Assembly: GCA_947846985.1 (NCBI GenBank)
Contig: CANTUZ010000025.1
Coordinates: forward strand, 7,934,100-7,998,099
Length of the DNA stretch: 64,000 nt
From: Fratercula arctica
Taxonomy: Eukaryota > Chordata > Aves > Charadriiformes > Alcidae
Direction: 5' to 3'
Numbering within the stretch: the first letter of the stretch is position 1; the number at the start of each line of letters is the position of its first letter. Of this stretch, positions 1 through 10,652 are shown piece by piece. The position numbers and the translations under genes are program-made. The notes under the pieces are model-generated. The model was not told the DNA's origin and ran no database searches. It was given only the letters and a program-made list of their open reading frames with translations.

Positions 1-1423
1 TGCTACATGCAAATAAAAAATCTAATCTTTTCCTCAGAGATAACACCAATGAGTTGCTTACTCAAGAAGTAGTTTGGAAACCTAGAAAAACAGGTCTGCA
101 AGTAACCTCAAGAGGACATCTAATCTTGCCTACCACAGAGCAGGATCAATTATATTTATCTCATTAGCAAAATATGCATATGAATCTAATTTATTATTAA
201 AGACCAACAGTAACTGAGACTCCATGCCCTCCACACAAGCTACTGGAGGGCTTCACTATCCTACCATTAAAACGTAAATCATGCCACAAAGAAGAAAAAA
301 GAAGATAAGATAAACATAAATTAAAGGAAGACAGAGTAAATGGGGTGGCAGTTACAGAATTACATCTTTTGATGTAACTACAACTATGTCGGTTTTAATT
401 ATACATAATTTATTGATGTTGTACGTGTCTTGCATTTCTTAAGATTTTTCGCAAAAAATTTTCCATTGCTGATATTTAAAATGTAAGTCAAGGTGCACGG
501 AGGAAGCTTCACAACCACTTTATGTTTCCTAACTGACTGGAGGTACTCAGGGTCATGTTTCTATGAAGGTTATTTGAGTTCATACAATCAGAATTTACTT
601 TTTGCCAATAGTCTCTAATATTTACTTAATTTTGGCTGTTTTCATGAACATTTCAGCCAGCAAGATTACTTGCTCTAACACTTGCAGAAGCAAATACAAA
701 GAGTTTAAACTTAGAAGCACTTAATTTCGCTTTAAAAATATTTGATGAAATTGTGAATATTTACTCACCTCTAACACCATACTAGACTGCAAATACTAGA
801 AGAACAACTAATCCTAAAGTAAAATAAAAATAATGTATTGTAATATATAAGCAACTGCATGATATCAATGAGATATAATTTAGAAAAGAAAATTTTGCCT
901 GATCTTTTTAAACTTCCATATTATGAAGTCCAATGTACTGTGAAGCACTCCAGGGAAATCACTAGAAGTCACTGACATTGAACTTTTAAAACTAGAGTAT
1001 AAACAGCATTGTTGGGCCCTATATTTAAACTGCAATAATATCCCAGTCTACTCAAAATCTACCAGGCCTTCAAAATGGTGCAGGTATTCAAGAATCAAAT
1101 GAGTCATTCTTCTGCCCCTCTAATAATCCTTAATAAAGATTCTTTGAATCAAACAAGGCCTATTACAACACATAAGCAAAGTCAGATATAGAAATACTGA
1201 AAATCTGAAGGAGACTCTAGTCTTCCCACCAGCAGTATTAGCAGTTTTTATTTCTCATTACCCTACTCTGATTTTAATTGGCAATAAATTAAATTAATTT
1301 CCTTGAGTTGAGTCTTTTTGCTGATGACAGGAATTGACGAGTGATCTCCCTGTCTTTACCTTGACCCACGAGCCTTTCATTATATTTACTCTCCCCCTGA
1401 GCAGGAAAAAAGACAAAGAGGTA

Positions 1424-1712
1424 AGCCTGGTGGGATGAATCCTATGACTGGAATGTGGCTATCGATGGCTACAGGCTGTTCAGAAGGGACAGGCAAGGAA
1501 GGAGAGGCAGAGGTGTTGCACTCTGTGTTAAGGAATGGATAGAGTGTGAAGAGATGTCCCTAAAGAACAGCCAAAAGGAAGTCGAAAGCTTATGGGTAGG
1601 AATTAGACACTGAGGCAACAAAGGGAACCTTGTGGTTGGTGTTTACTACAGGCCGTCCAATCAAGGGGAGCCTATTGACAAAGCCTTCTTACTCCAGCTA
1701 CAGGAGAAATTA
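1424..1712 (+). mobile_element. CR1 fragment, endonuclease region (left arm)
   Basis: Translation gives a degenerate piece of the CR1 ORF2 apurinic-like endonuclease: a WDESYDWNVAIDGYRLFRRD stretch, then VALCVKEWIECEE and a VVGVYYRPSNQGEPIDKAF segment. One in-frame stop (TGA) follows GIRH. It is truncated on both sides and lacks RT and the 3' end. The same protein segment is better preserved in the large minus-strand CR1 at 5353-8082, so they belong to related subfamilies. Confidence 0.85.
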
Positions 1713-2557
1713 AAGAAGAATGATTGAGCTTTTTTTATCTTTATGCATTCTCATTATGTAGCCATTTAAGTTCTTTCTCATGCAGATGCTCTGGGGATCC
1801 TCTGGCTCTCAGAGTCTTGTGGAAGGGGCACTTAGTGATGGAATGAAATTTATGCTTACAGTGGAAATACCACCTCTAAATTACAACTCTAGTGTGAATT
1901 CTGTGCTTCCATAATAAGCCATTTCTCCTTGAGGAGAGACGAGAAACCGGTTATGATTTTTAGTAGTAATTGTATTCTTAAAGGTGTTGTTCATACCTCA
2001 AGCAGACAATGGCTCTCCTATAATTAACCACAAAAGAAAGAGGAGCACTTCAATATTGCCTCCCTTCCCCCACATCTTTTTTAGCTGTAGCTTTGGAGCT
2101 TTTTTTTGTTCCCGGCAGACGATATGCATATAGTGAAAATATTTTTTAAAAGTTTAAAATGTTACAGTTAATCTGCACTGCCTGTCAAGAGTACATTGTA
2201 CAGAGCAGAAGAATAGTATATATAATTGAACCTTCCTGTCTTTATGGTTGCTAATTCTACCTACAAAGATCTCTAGGGGAATTTTTCTTATAACCACAAA
2301 TATAATCAGCTTCCAACAGGTCTTTATTTCTGCAAATGTCCTCCCAACCCCTACAGAATCTCAGCAGCATTTCTACACCAAAATCAGTAGCCTGAAAAAT
2401 ACCTTTGTAGAGAATAAGAAATTCTAACTTCTAAATAGTCTGTATCATGAAGAAGCTAAGGACTTCAAATGGAAGAGCACAGGGGTTTGACATTGTAAAC
2501 TAGATAATCTTTATCTCCATCTTTCAAAATATAGGGAATCTTTACTATTCCTTATAG

Positions 2558-2670
2558 AAACATAGAATTGTTATGGTTGGAAGAGACCTTTAAGATCATC
2601 AAGTCCAACCGTTAACCTAGCACTGCCAAGTTACTACTAAATCATGTCCCTCAACGCTACATCTTCTTTC
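2558..2670 (-). mobile_element. CR1 3'-end fragment (left arm)
   Basis: Reads on the minus strand as the CR1 3' UTR, with the usual GGTTGGACTTGATGATCTTA and CTTCCAACC landmarks and ending in ATTCTATG-type repeats at the low-coordinate side. About 110 bp; nothing coding remains. Confidence 0.85.
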
Positions 2671-2830
2671 CTGCTGTTCTGGTATTTGCTCCCCCTTTTA
2701 CCTATGTGTGGGGAGATAGAAGAAATGAAAAAATATAATGTGTCTGCATCTGTGCAAAAATAAGTTTCATTAAACTTTTTGTGTAAAATTTGAATGGAAC
2801 ACTTGAAGGAAAGTTAGAAATACCCATTAG

Positions 2831-3193
2831 AAATTCAGGGGAGACCTTATCGCTCTCTAAAGCTACCTGAAAGGAGGTTGTAGAGAGGTGGGGGGGGCAG
2901 TCTCTTTTCCCAAGTTACAAGTGATAGGACAAGAGGAAATGGCCTCAAGTTGCACCAGGGGAGGTTTAGATTGGATATTAGGAAAAAATTTCTACACCGA
3001 AAGGGTTATCAAACATTGGAACAGGCTGCCCAGGGAAGTGGTGGAATTGCTATCCCTGGAGGTATTTAAAAGATAGGTAGACGTGGCACTTAGTGACATG
3101 GTTTAGTGATGGTTTTGTCAGTGTTAGATTGATGGTTGGACTCGATGATCTAAAAGGTCCCTTCCAACCTAGACAATTCTATGATTCTATAAA
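2831..3193 (+). mobile_element. CR1 3'-end fragment (left arm)
   Basis: Encodes the last part of CR1 ORF2 (residues [15 protein letters not shown] near 3000-3050) followed by the 3' UTR and the terminal ATTCTATGATTCTATA. It is 5'-truncated, as most CR1 copies are. A run of G at 2890-2896 and an A-run at 2984 disturb the frame; the A-run is one base longer here than in the mirrored copy at 23846-24208. Confidence 0.9.
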
Positions 3194-5352
3194 TAGTGGG
3201 TATTTTCACTTTAAAGATACCAATCATGATTTTTAGTTGTAACCCTGTTCCTAAAACCAGCCACATAACGAGCAGATAACAGTCAGTAGGAAAAGATGGG
3301 AGGTACTCATGAGATGAAAATAGCCCTGCTCTTAAGAGCAGAACACTTGCTACCTTCTCTTGAACTGGGTTAGTGATACTGAGCTTCCCTCTCATTCATA
3401 AACCTGTAGTGATTCTGGTTGCATTTCTATGTATACGTGCATACTAGCTGGTGTATTATAGGACAGAAAGGTAACCTTACAGAACAATCATATTTTAATC
3501 AAAAAATAATGGAATTACCTGTAAGTATTTCCATGTTAATTTGGAGGAACACAGTATTTCTGAGCACAAATATATTCACCACGTGTCAGATATTATGATA
3601 ATACTTAAAAGGAGAAGAGTGTATAAATACCCATCCATCTCCAGATGACTTATGAGCAGACCTTAAAATTAAACCAAAGTGTATAAGATAAGAACATGTG
3701 CAAATGAGATCTTTCACTTCAATTTCAGCTATAGATTGTAGGTGTGGATGAAACCTATGCATAGGTATCTAATGATTTTCCTAGCTAAGAGAAATTTCTG
3801 ATATGTTTAGAGACAGAGTAAGGAGATCCTACTTGCTAGTTGGGTATGATTTTCTATCATCGTAGTCAGCTGGCTGAATTTAGAGTAGCCTCCAAGGTTG
3901 GGACCAGTCAAAATATCAGGCAAATTACTGACCCTCATCCTAATGCACACATGTGACCTTAATTTATGCTTGGCAGGGATCTACTACTCATGGCAGATCA
4001 ATGTTGCACTGGCATCGCTGATTTGACTTTCAGGCTGCAAAATATCAGTGATATAAGGAAAGAAATGAAAGCAGAAAATAAATGGTAAGGAAAACGATAA
4101 TGAAGCAGTGATAGATTAGAGAAATGCTCTGCAATATGGAATTATTGTAAGACTTTCAGATCACCCCAAAATAATTCTTTTTGATCTTCAGCATGTTCTC
4201 TCATCACTGAATGCATTTTTCCAGCGTTTAATTGTTACAATAGATACAATTATATCCTTTAAAGTTTATTTGCTAAAATGTTTTTAACCAAAGCTTTTTA
4301 ATTTTTTTTAATTTGTAGTAATTTTGCATTGAAAAAACAGCATCTATAAGAATGCCTGTTTTCTGTTCTCATACAATAACAAAATATGTAAATACTAGAA
4401 ATTACTTTTTCATTTGGATGTAATATTTCCCAGCTGAAGTGTTGGATAGGGCTTTTTCATTCTTCTTCATTACTTCTCTATGAACACGTTACTTTTCTAT
4501 TTCTAGCACCCCTGATTTTATTAGCTATCCCATTATTGAATTTAACATTCATCTGGTGTTATTTAAAATGTGCATTTATCATCACTGAATATTACTGAAA
4601 TCTTTAAAGAGTAGAAACAAATGTTTTTCTTTTCAAAAGCCTTTCTGTGATGATGCTCTATGATTTTGTGCTGTTCAATATTTTTATTGTTCAAAATACA
4701 CTTGATATTGGAAGAAAGTCAAAATATATTAGAATTTTGTTGGGGTTGTCCTGGAAAGGTATATATTGTCCCTGCATAATGTAGTCCCTTCTTTAATTCT
4801 CACGTCTTCACCGTCAAATAAAAGGCATAAAGGAGGCAAACCAGAAACTAGAGAGAATGGAATTGATATAATATGTCATAATTTCTCCCTGCACTCTGTT
4901 TCCCCCAAAGTAAAATCAAATGCAACAGCCAGCTGTGATGCCAATGGTAATGCGATTACTAGGTGAGCCCCAACGCTGAGAAGGTCAGGAACTGAAGAGG
5001 TAGAACTGCAGGTTCTGTCAGGCAAGACATGGGGTGCTGCATCTTAAAGGAATGATCAAATTCCTTAACCTTTATTTCGTATAAGGAAAAGCAAGAATAG
5101 TTTAGGTCTGTGGCAGACTGGATGGAGGCTGTCCATGCTGTAAATGGCTAAATGATTTAGATGTTATATCTATCTAAATACTGTGTAACTGAACCTGTAT
5201 CGCGATGAATGGATAGGTCTTTGTGCCCAGCAGAATACATATGGACATATGGTTGTATTGTGCAACCTCTCTATTTCTTTATTGTCTTTGAATTAATGAT
5301 CCATTGAACGATGCTTTAACTTGTTATGTATTTTTATTTGCATATGTGTAAT
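3194..5352. other. AT-rich single-copy DNA in left arm, no gene seen
   Basis: About 2.2 kb of AT-rich sequence between CR1 copies, mirrored at 21686-23845. Open frames here are short (under 85 codons) and show no recognisable domain. I found no RNA gene, LTR or satellite in it. Confidence 0.6.
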
Positions 5353-8082
5353 TCATAGAATCATAGAATGGTTTGGGTTGGAAGGGACCTTTAAAGGTCA
5401 TCTAGTCCAACCCCCTTCTGCAATGAGCAAGGACATCTTCAACCAGATCAGGTTGCTCAGACCCCCATCCAAAATGACCTTGAATGTTTCCAGGGATGGG
5501 GCCTCCACCACCTCTCTGGGCAACCTGTTCCAGTGTTTCACCACCCTCATTGTAAAAAATTTCTTCCTTATATCTACTCTGAATCTACCCTCTTTTAGTT
5601 TAAAACCATTACCCCTTGTCCTATCGCAACAGGCCCTACAAAAAAGTCTGTCCACATTTTTCTTATAAGCCCCCTTTAAGTATTGAAAGGCCGCGATAAG
5701 GTCTCCCCAGAGCTTTCTCTTCTCCAGGCTGAACAACCCCAACTCTCTCAGCCTGTCCTCATAGCATAGGTGCTCCAGCCCTCTGATCATCTTCGTGGCC
5801 CTCCTCTGGACCCGTTCCAACTGGTCCATGTCCTTCTTGTGCTGAGGGCTCCAGAGCTGAATGCAGTACTCCAGGTGGGATCTCACGAAAGCAGAGTAGA
5901 GGGGGAGAATCACCTCTCTTGATCTGCTGGCCACAGTTCTTTTGATGCAGCCCAGGATGCAGTTGGCCTTCTGGGCTGCGAGTGCACATTGTTGGCTCAT
6001 GTTGAGCTTTTCATCCACCAGTACCCCCAAGTCCTTCTTGGCAGGGCTGCTCTCAATGCCTTCATTCCCAGCCTGTGTTTGTGCTTGGTATTTCCCCAAC
6101 CCAGGCACAGGACCTTGCACTTGGCCTTGTTGTTCACTTGGCCTCATGAGGTTCACACGGGCTCACTTCTCAAGCTTGTCCAGGTCTCTCTGGATGGCAT
6201 CCCGTCCCTCAGGCATCTCAACTGCACCACTCAGCTTGGTGTCATCATCAAACTTGCACTCAAGGGTGCACTCAATCCCACTACGTCATTGACAAAGATA
6301 TCGAACAGTACTGGTCCCAATATGGACCCCTGAGGGACAGCACTCGTCACTGATCTCTATCTGGACATTGAGCCACTGACCACTACCCTCTGGATGCGAC
6401 CATCCAGCCAATTCCTTATCCACCGAATAGTCCACCCATCAAATCCATATCTCTCCCATTTAGAGAGAAGGATGTTGGGGGGGACTGTGTCAAAGGCCTT
6501 GCAGAAGTCCAGATAGATGACACCAGTAGCTCTGCCCTTGTCCACTGATATAGTTACTCCATCACAGAAGGCCACTAGGTTGGTCAGGCAGGACTTGCCC
6601 CTGGTGAAGCCATGCTGGCTGTCTCTAATCGCCTCCCTGTCCTCCATGTGCCTTAGCATACCTTCTAGGAGGATCTGTTCCATGGTCTCGCCAGGCACAG
6701 AGGTGAGACTGACAGGGCGGTAGTTCCCAGGGTCCTCCTTTCTACCCTTTTTAAAAATGGGTACAATGTTTCCCTTTTTCCAGCCACTGGAGACTTCACC
6801 TGGCTGCCATGACTTTTCAAATATCATGGAGAGTGGCTGGGCAATTACATCAGCCAATTCCCTCAGGACTCTGGGATGCATCTCATCAGGTCCCAGAGAC
6901 TTCTGTATGTTCAGGTTCCTCAGGTGGTCTCGAACCTGATCTTCTCTTACAGTGGGAGGGACTTTGCTCCCCCAGTCTCTGCCTTGAGGTCCATCCACTC
7001 GAGAGGTGTGGGGAGAGAGGTTGTCAGTGAAGACCGAGGCAAAAAAGTTGTTGAGTACCTCAGCCTTCTCCTCGTCCGTTGTTACCAGTTTGCTAGTTGT
7101 GTTTGCCGTGTGTGTGTGTGTGTGTACACTTTCTTTGACCTTCCTTTTCTGGCTGACATACCTGTAGAAGCCACCCTTATTATTCTTTGCATCCCTTGCC
7201 AAGTTCAGCTCCAGCTGCACCTTGGCCTTCCTGACCTCATCCCTACACAACCAGGCAGTGTCCCTATACTCTTCCCAGGATACCTGTCCCTGCTTCCACT
7301 TCCTGTGTATTTCCTTCTTACCCTTTACTTGGACCAGCAGGTCTTGACTCAGCCATGCCAGTCTCTTGCCTTCCTTTCCTGATTTCTTACACCTGGGGAC
7401 TGAGAGCTCTTGCACTCTATGGAAAGCATCCTTAAAGATGTGCCAGCTCTGTTCTGCTCCCTTGTCCCTGAGGGCAGTTTCCCAGGGTGTCCTATTGACT
7501 AACTCCTTGAAGAGCTGGAAGTTTGCTTTTCTAGAATTCAGGGTCTAGAACTGACTCTTCACCTGACCCATATCCCTCAGCACTGTGAACTCCACCAGTG
7601 CGTCATCACTGCAGCCCAGGCTGTCTCCAGTCTTGACGTCTTTGATTAGCTCATCTGCCTTGGTGACCATCAGGTCCAGTATCGCCTCTCCACTGGTGGG
7701 GCTGTCAATTACCTGGCTTAAGAATTTATCCTCAATGCATTCCAGGAGTCTCCTGGATTGCCTGCAGCTCACTGTGCTACTTTTCCAGCAGATGTCGGGG
7801 TGGTTGAAATCCCCCAGCAGGACGAGAGCCTGTGCGCGCGATGCCTCCTGTAGCTGGAGTAAGAAGGCTTTGTCAATAGGCTCCCCTTGATTGGACGGCC
7901 TGTAGTAAACACCAACCACAAGGTTCCCTTTGTTGCCTTGGTCTCTTATTCTTACCTGTGGGCTTTCAACCTGGCTATTCTTCAGAGACAGCTCTTCACA
8001 CTCTATCCATTTCTTGACATAGAGGGCAACCCCTCTGCCCCTCCTTCCTCGCCTGTCCCTTCTGGACAGGCCACACCCAGAT
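5353..8082 (-). mobile_element. Large CR1 copy with endonuclease and RT remnants (left arm)
   Basis: Minus-strand CR1 whose 3' end (ATTCTATGATTCTATGAAT in its own sense) lies at 5353 and whose truncated 5' end is at about 8082. From 8082 down to 7545 it encodes the C-terminal part of the ORF2 endonuclease (GRGVALYVKKWIECEE, LVVGVYYRPSN, ALVLLGDFNHPD, GCSDDALVEF). A single in-frame TAG at 7545-7547 separates this from the RT frame at 7415-6357, which includes [12 protein letters not shown] further in-frame TAG (6357-6359) follows SMSR. The catalytic stretch near 6245 reads FDDDT rather than FADDT, in a frame-disturbed area, and the C-terminal part continues at 6156-5398. An in-frame (GT)9 tract at 7108-7125 encodes His-Thr repeats. 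Non-functional. Confidence 0.93.
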
Positions 8083-8510
8083 GGTGGTGGTAAATAGCTC
8101 CTTTTCAAACTGGCAACCTGTCACAAGTGGGGTGCCCCAGGGATCGATACTGGGCCCAACACTGTTTGGTATCTTCATAAGTGATCTGGATGATGGGATC
8201 AAGTGTACCATGACAAAGTTTGCTGATGATACCAAATCGAGTGGGGAAGCGGACACTTTGGAAGCGAGTGCCACCCTGCTGGAAGACCTGGATAGGCTGG
8301 AAGAGTGGGCTAACAAGAACCTTATGAAGTTCAACAAGGACAAGTGTAACGTCTTGCACCTGGGAAAACATAATCCAGGAGTGCAGCACAGGCTGGGATT
8401 TACCCATCTGGGGAGCAGGTCTCTCCCCCCCTCTAACCTGGGGGTCCTGGTCAACAACAAGCTCAATATGAGTGAACAGTGTGCTGCTGTGGCAAAGCAA
8501 GCCAAGACAG
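8083..8510 (+). mobile_element. CR1 RT fragment in opposite orientation (left arm)
   Basis: A plus-strand slice of ORF2 with the motifs [42 protein letters not shown] and LGVLVNNKLNMSEQC. Both ends are truncated. It sits directly between two minus-strand CR1 copies with no intervening sequence. It belongs to a different CR1 subfamily from its neighbours, judging from GFTHLGSRSLPPS where the neighbours have [13 protein letters not shown]. The RT catalytic FADD is intact but the domain is incomplete. Confidence 0.9.
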
Positions 8511-9656
8511 AATCATAGAACGGTTAGAGTTGGAAGGGACCTTAAAGATCATCTAGTTCCAACCACCCTGCCATGGGCAGGGACACCTCCCACTAGACCA
8601 GGTTGCTCAAAGCCCCATCCAGCCTGGCCTTGAACACTTCCAGGGATGGGGCATTGACAACTTCCCTGGGCAACCTGTTCCAGTGCCTCACGACCTTCAC
8701 AGTAAAGAATTTCCTCCTGATATCCAATCTAGATCTACCCTCTTTCAGTTTGAGGCCGTTACCCCGTGTCCTATCATTACACTCCCTGATAAAGAGTCCC
8801 TCCCCATCCTTCCTGTAGGCACCCTTTAGGTACTGGAAGGCTGCTATGAGGTCTCCCCAGAGCCTCCTCTTCTCCAGGCTGAACAACCCCAACTCTCTCA
8901 GCCCGTCCTCATAGCATAGGTGCTCCAGCCCTCTGATCATCTTTGTGGCCCTCCGCTGGACCCATTCCAACAGGTCCATGTCCTTCTTGTGCTGAGGACT
9001 CCAGAGCTGGATGCAGTACTCCAGGTGGGGTCTCATGAGAGCAGAGTAGAGGGGCAGAATCACCTCTCTTGAGCTGCTAGCCACGCTTCTTTTGATACAG
9101 CCCAGGATGCGGTTGGCTTTCTGGGCTGCAAGCACGCATTGCCGGCTCATGTTGAGCTTCTCATCCACCAACACCCCCAAGTCCTTCTCCTCAGGGCTGC
9201 TCTCAAGCCATTCTCTGCCCAGCCTGTATTTGTGCATGAGATTGCCCCATGCCACGTGCAGGACCTTGCACTTGGCCTGGTTGAACTTCATGAGGTTTGC
9301 ACAGGCCCACCTCTCCAGCCTGTCAAGGTCCCTCTGCGTGGCATCCCTTCCCTACAGCATGTTCACCGCGCCACACAGCTTGATGTCATCGGCAAACTTG
9401 CTGAGGGTGCACTCAATCCCACTGCCCATGTCGCTGACAAAGATGTTAAATAGCCCCAGTACCAACCCCTAAGGAACACCACTCATCACTGGTTTCCACT
9501 TGGACATCGAGCCGTTGACCGCAACTCTTTGAGTGCAACCATCCAGCCAATTCCTTATCCACCAAGTGGTCCATCGGTCAAATCCATGTCTCTCCAATTT
9601 GGAGACAAGGACGTCATGCAGGACAGTGTCAAATGCTTTGCACAAGTCCAGGCAGA
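8511..9656 (-). mobile_element. CR1 3' half (left arm)
   Basis: Minus-strand CR1 with its 3' end at 8511 (ATTCT in element sense) and a 5' truncation at about 9656. The frame 9291-8593 (232 codons) is open and encodes the ORF2 C-terminus: [57 protein letters not shown] and [12 protein letters not shown]. Upstream, around 9380-9400, the catalytic region reads KFADDIKL, in a segment with stops. The mirrored copy is frameshifted by one extra G at 18086. Confidence 0.92.
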
Positions 9657-10652
9657 AATTGCCTTCTTAAGTAAGGGCAGGACATTGTTTTAGGACTACT
9701 GTATAATGAGTGTTTGCATGGAACATCAAAAAGCTTTCCTTCTTGATCTTTTGCTCTGGGAAATGTCAGCTTTTTGCGCCTCTGTGGAGCAGCTTAGGCT
9801 CCCTGGGCACTTAACTAAGAATGGCAATAAAGTAGGGAACAATGCAAAAACTATTTCTTCTTTAGTATGCCTACATGCTCTTCTCATGTTTTCTGATGTA
9901 AAAATGTCTAGAATCTGTCTTTGGTTTTCTAAATATATAGGATCCATAAGATAAGAGGCAGAGGTATATGCCATGGGACACAGAAGTAAAATGCTCATGC
10001 TAATTTAATTCATTCCTTCAAACTGTAAGATTTAAAATCTTTTAAACAATATTTTTAAGGCAGATGAAGATTTTTTTTACATAGTGCCCTGGCTTTTCAA
10101 GCCCTTTTCAAGTTAGTGGCCCATGCTTGTTCAAACAATGTCAACCAAAGCAACCCTTATAGCAGCAGTGTTTTGTGACTAGTCAGGCAGCCCCTCTGGA
10201 AAACCCATTCTTCTGTGTGAAGGACTGTGGGAATTTAAAGAAAAATGAAATTGTATTGAAATTCTGTAGAAGACAAAGAGTTTGCAAGGGCTACACAAAT
10301 GTAAATTGTATGTATACTCTGGTTTTGTAATCTGTTCAAAAATAAGCTCGTCATAGTTTGTAGCCTCCATTTCAGTGCACAGGAAAGCGTTATGTAAAAT
10401 GCAATAACTAATTTCTTAGAATTCCAAACAGCAAGGCAGCAATGGAGGGTGGCCCTGGGGAGCTGGCAGTGTCAGAGTGGTAACTGGTCAGCTAAATTCA
10501 GGATCAATGAAAGGACCGAAAAAGAGACCTACAAGAACGAGACACCTAACAGAGTAACAGTGAGTTTTAAATACAACATGACAGAACAGCAATATCAGAA
10601 GTAGGTCACCACAAATCTAGCAAAAGGCACCCAAATAGGAGAGGTAGGTTTT
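9657..10652. other. Inner end of left arm, no gene seen
   Basis: Single-copy AT-rich DNA, mirrored at 16383-17379. The open frames here (82-90 codons) show no recognisable domain and read in both directions, so I do not call them genes. Confidence 0.6.

Larger units (their letters stand above)
1..10652. repeat. Left arm of giant inverted duplication
   Basis: The whole stretch recurs in reverse complement at 16383-27038. Position 1 pairs with 27038 and position 10652 with 16383. The coordinate sum drifts only from 27039 to 27035 over 10.6 kb, so the arms differ by a handful of single-base indels. The arm is cut by the window start, so its true outer end lies outside. It contains CR1 fragments at 1424-1712, 2558-2670, 2831-3193, 5353-8082, 8083-8510 and 8511-9656, separated by AT-rich sequence in which I recognise no gene. 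The inner edge is clear: after the TTTT at 10649-10652 pairing stops abruptly. Confidence 0.97.

Noticed and set aside
4766..4966. 66-codon frame in the arm (mirrored at 22073-22273)
   Set aside because: Short, no domain, no nearby promoter, AT-rich context; not supportable as a gene.
6876..7382. 168-codon frame antisense to the CR1 RT (also 19656-20162)
   Set aside because: It is a shadow of the CR1 coding strand; it shows no independent domain and appears only because the sense frame is open.
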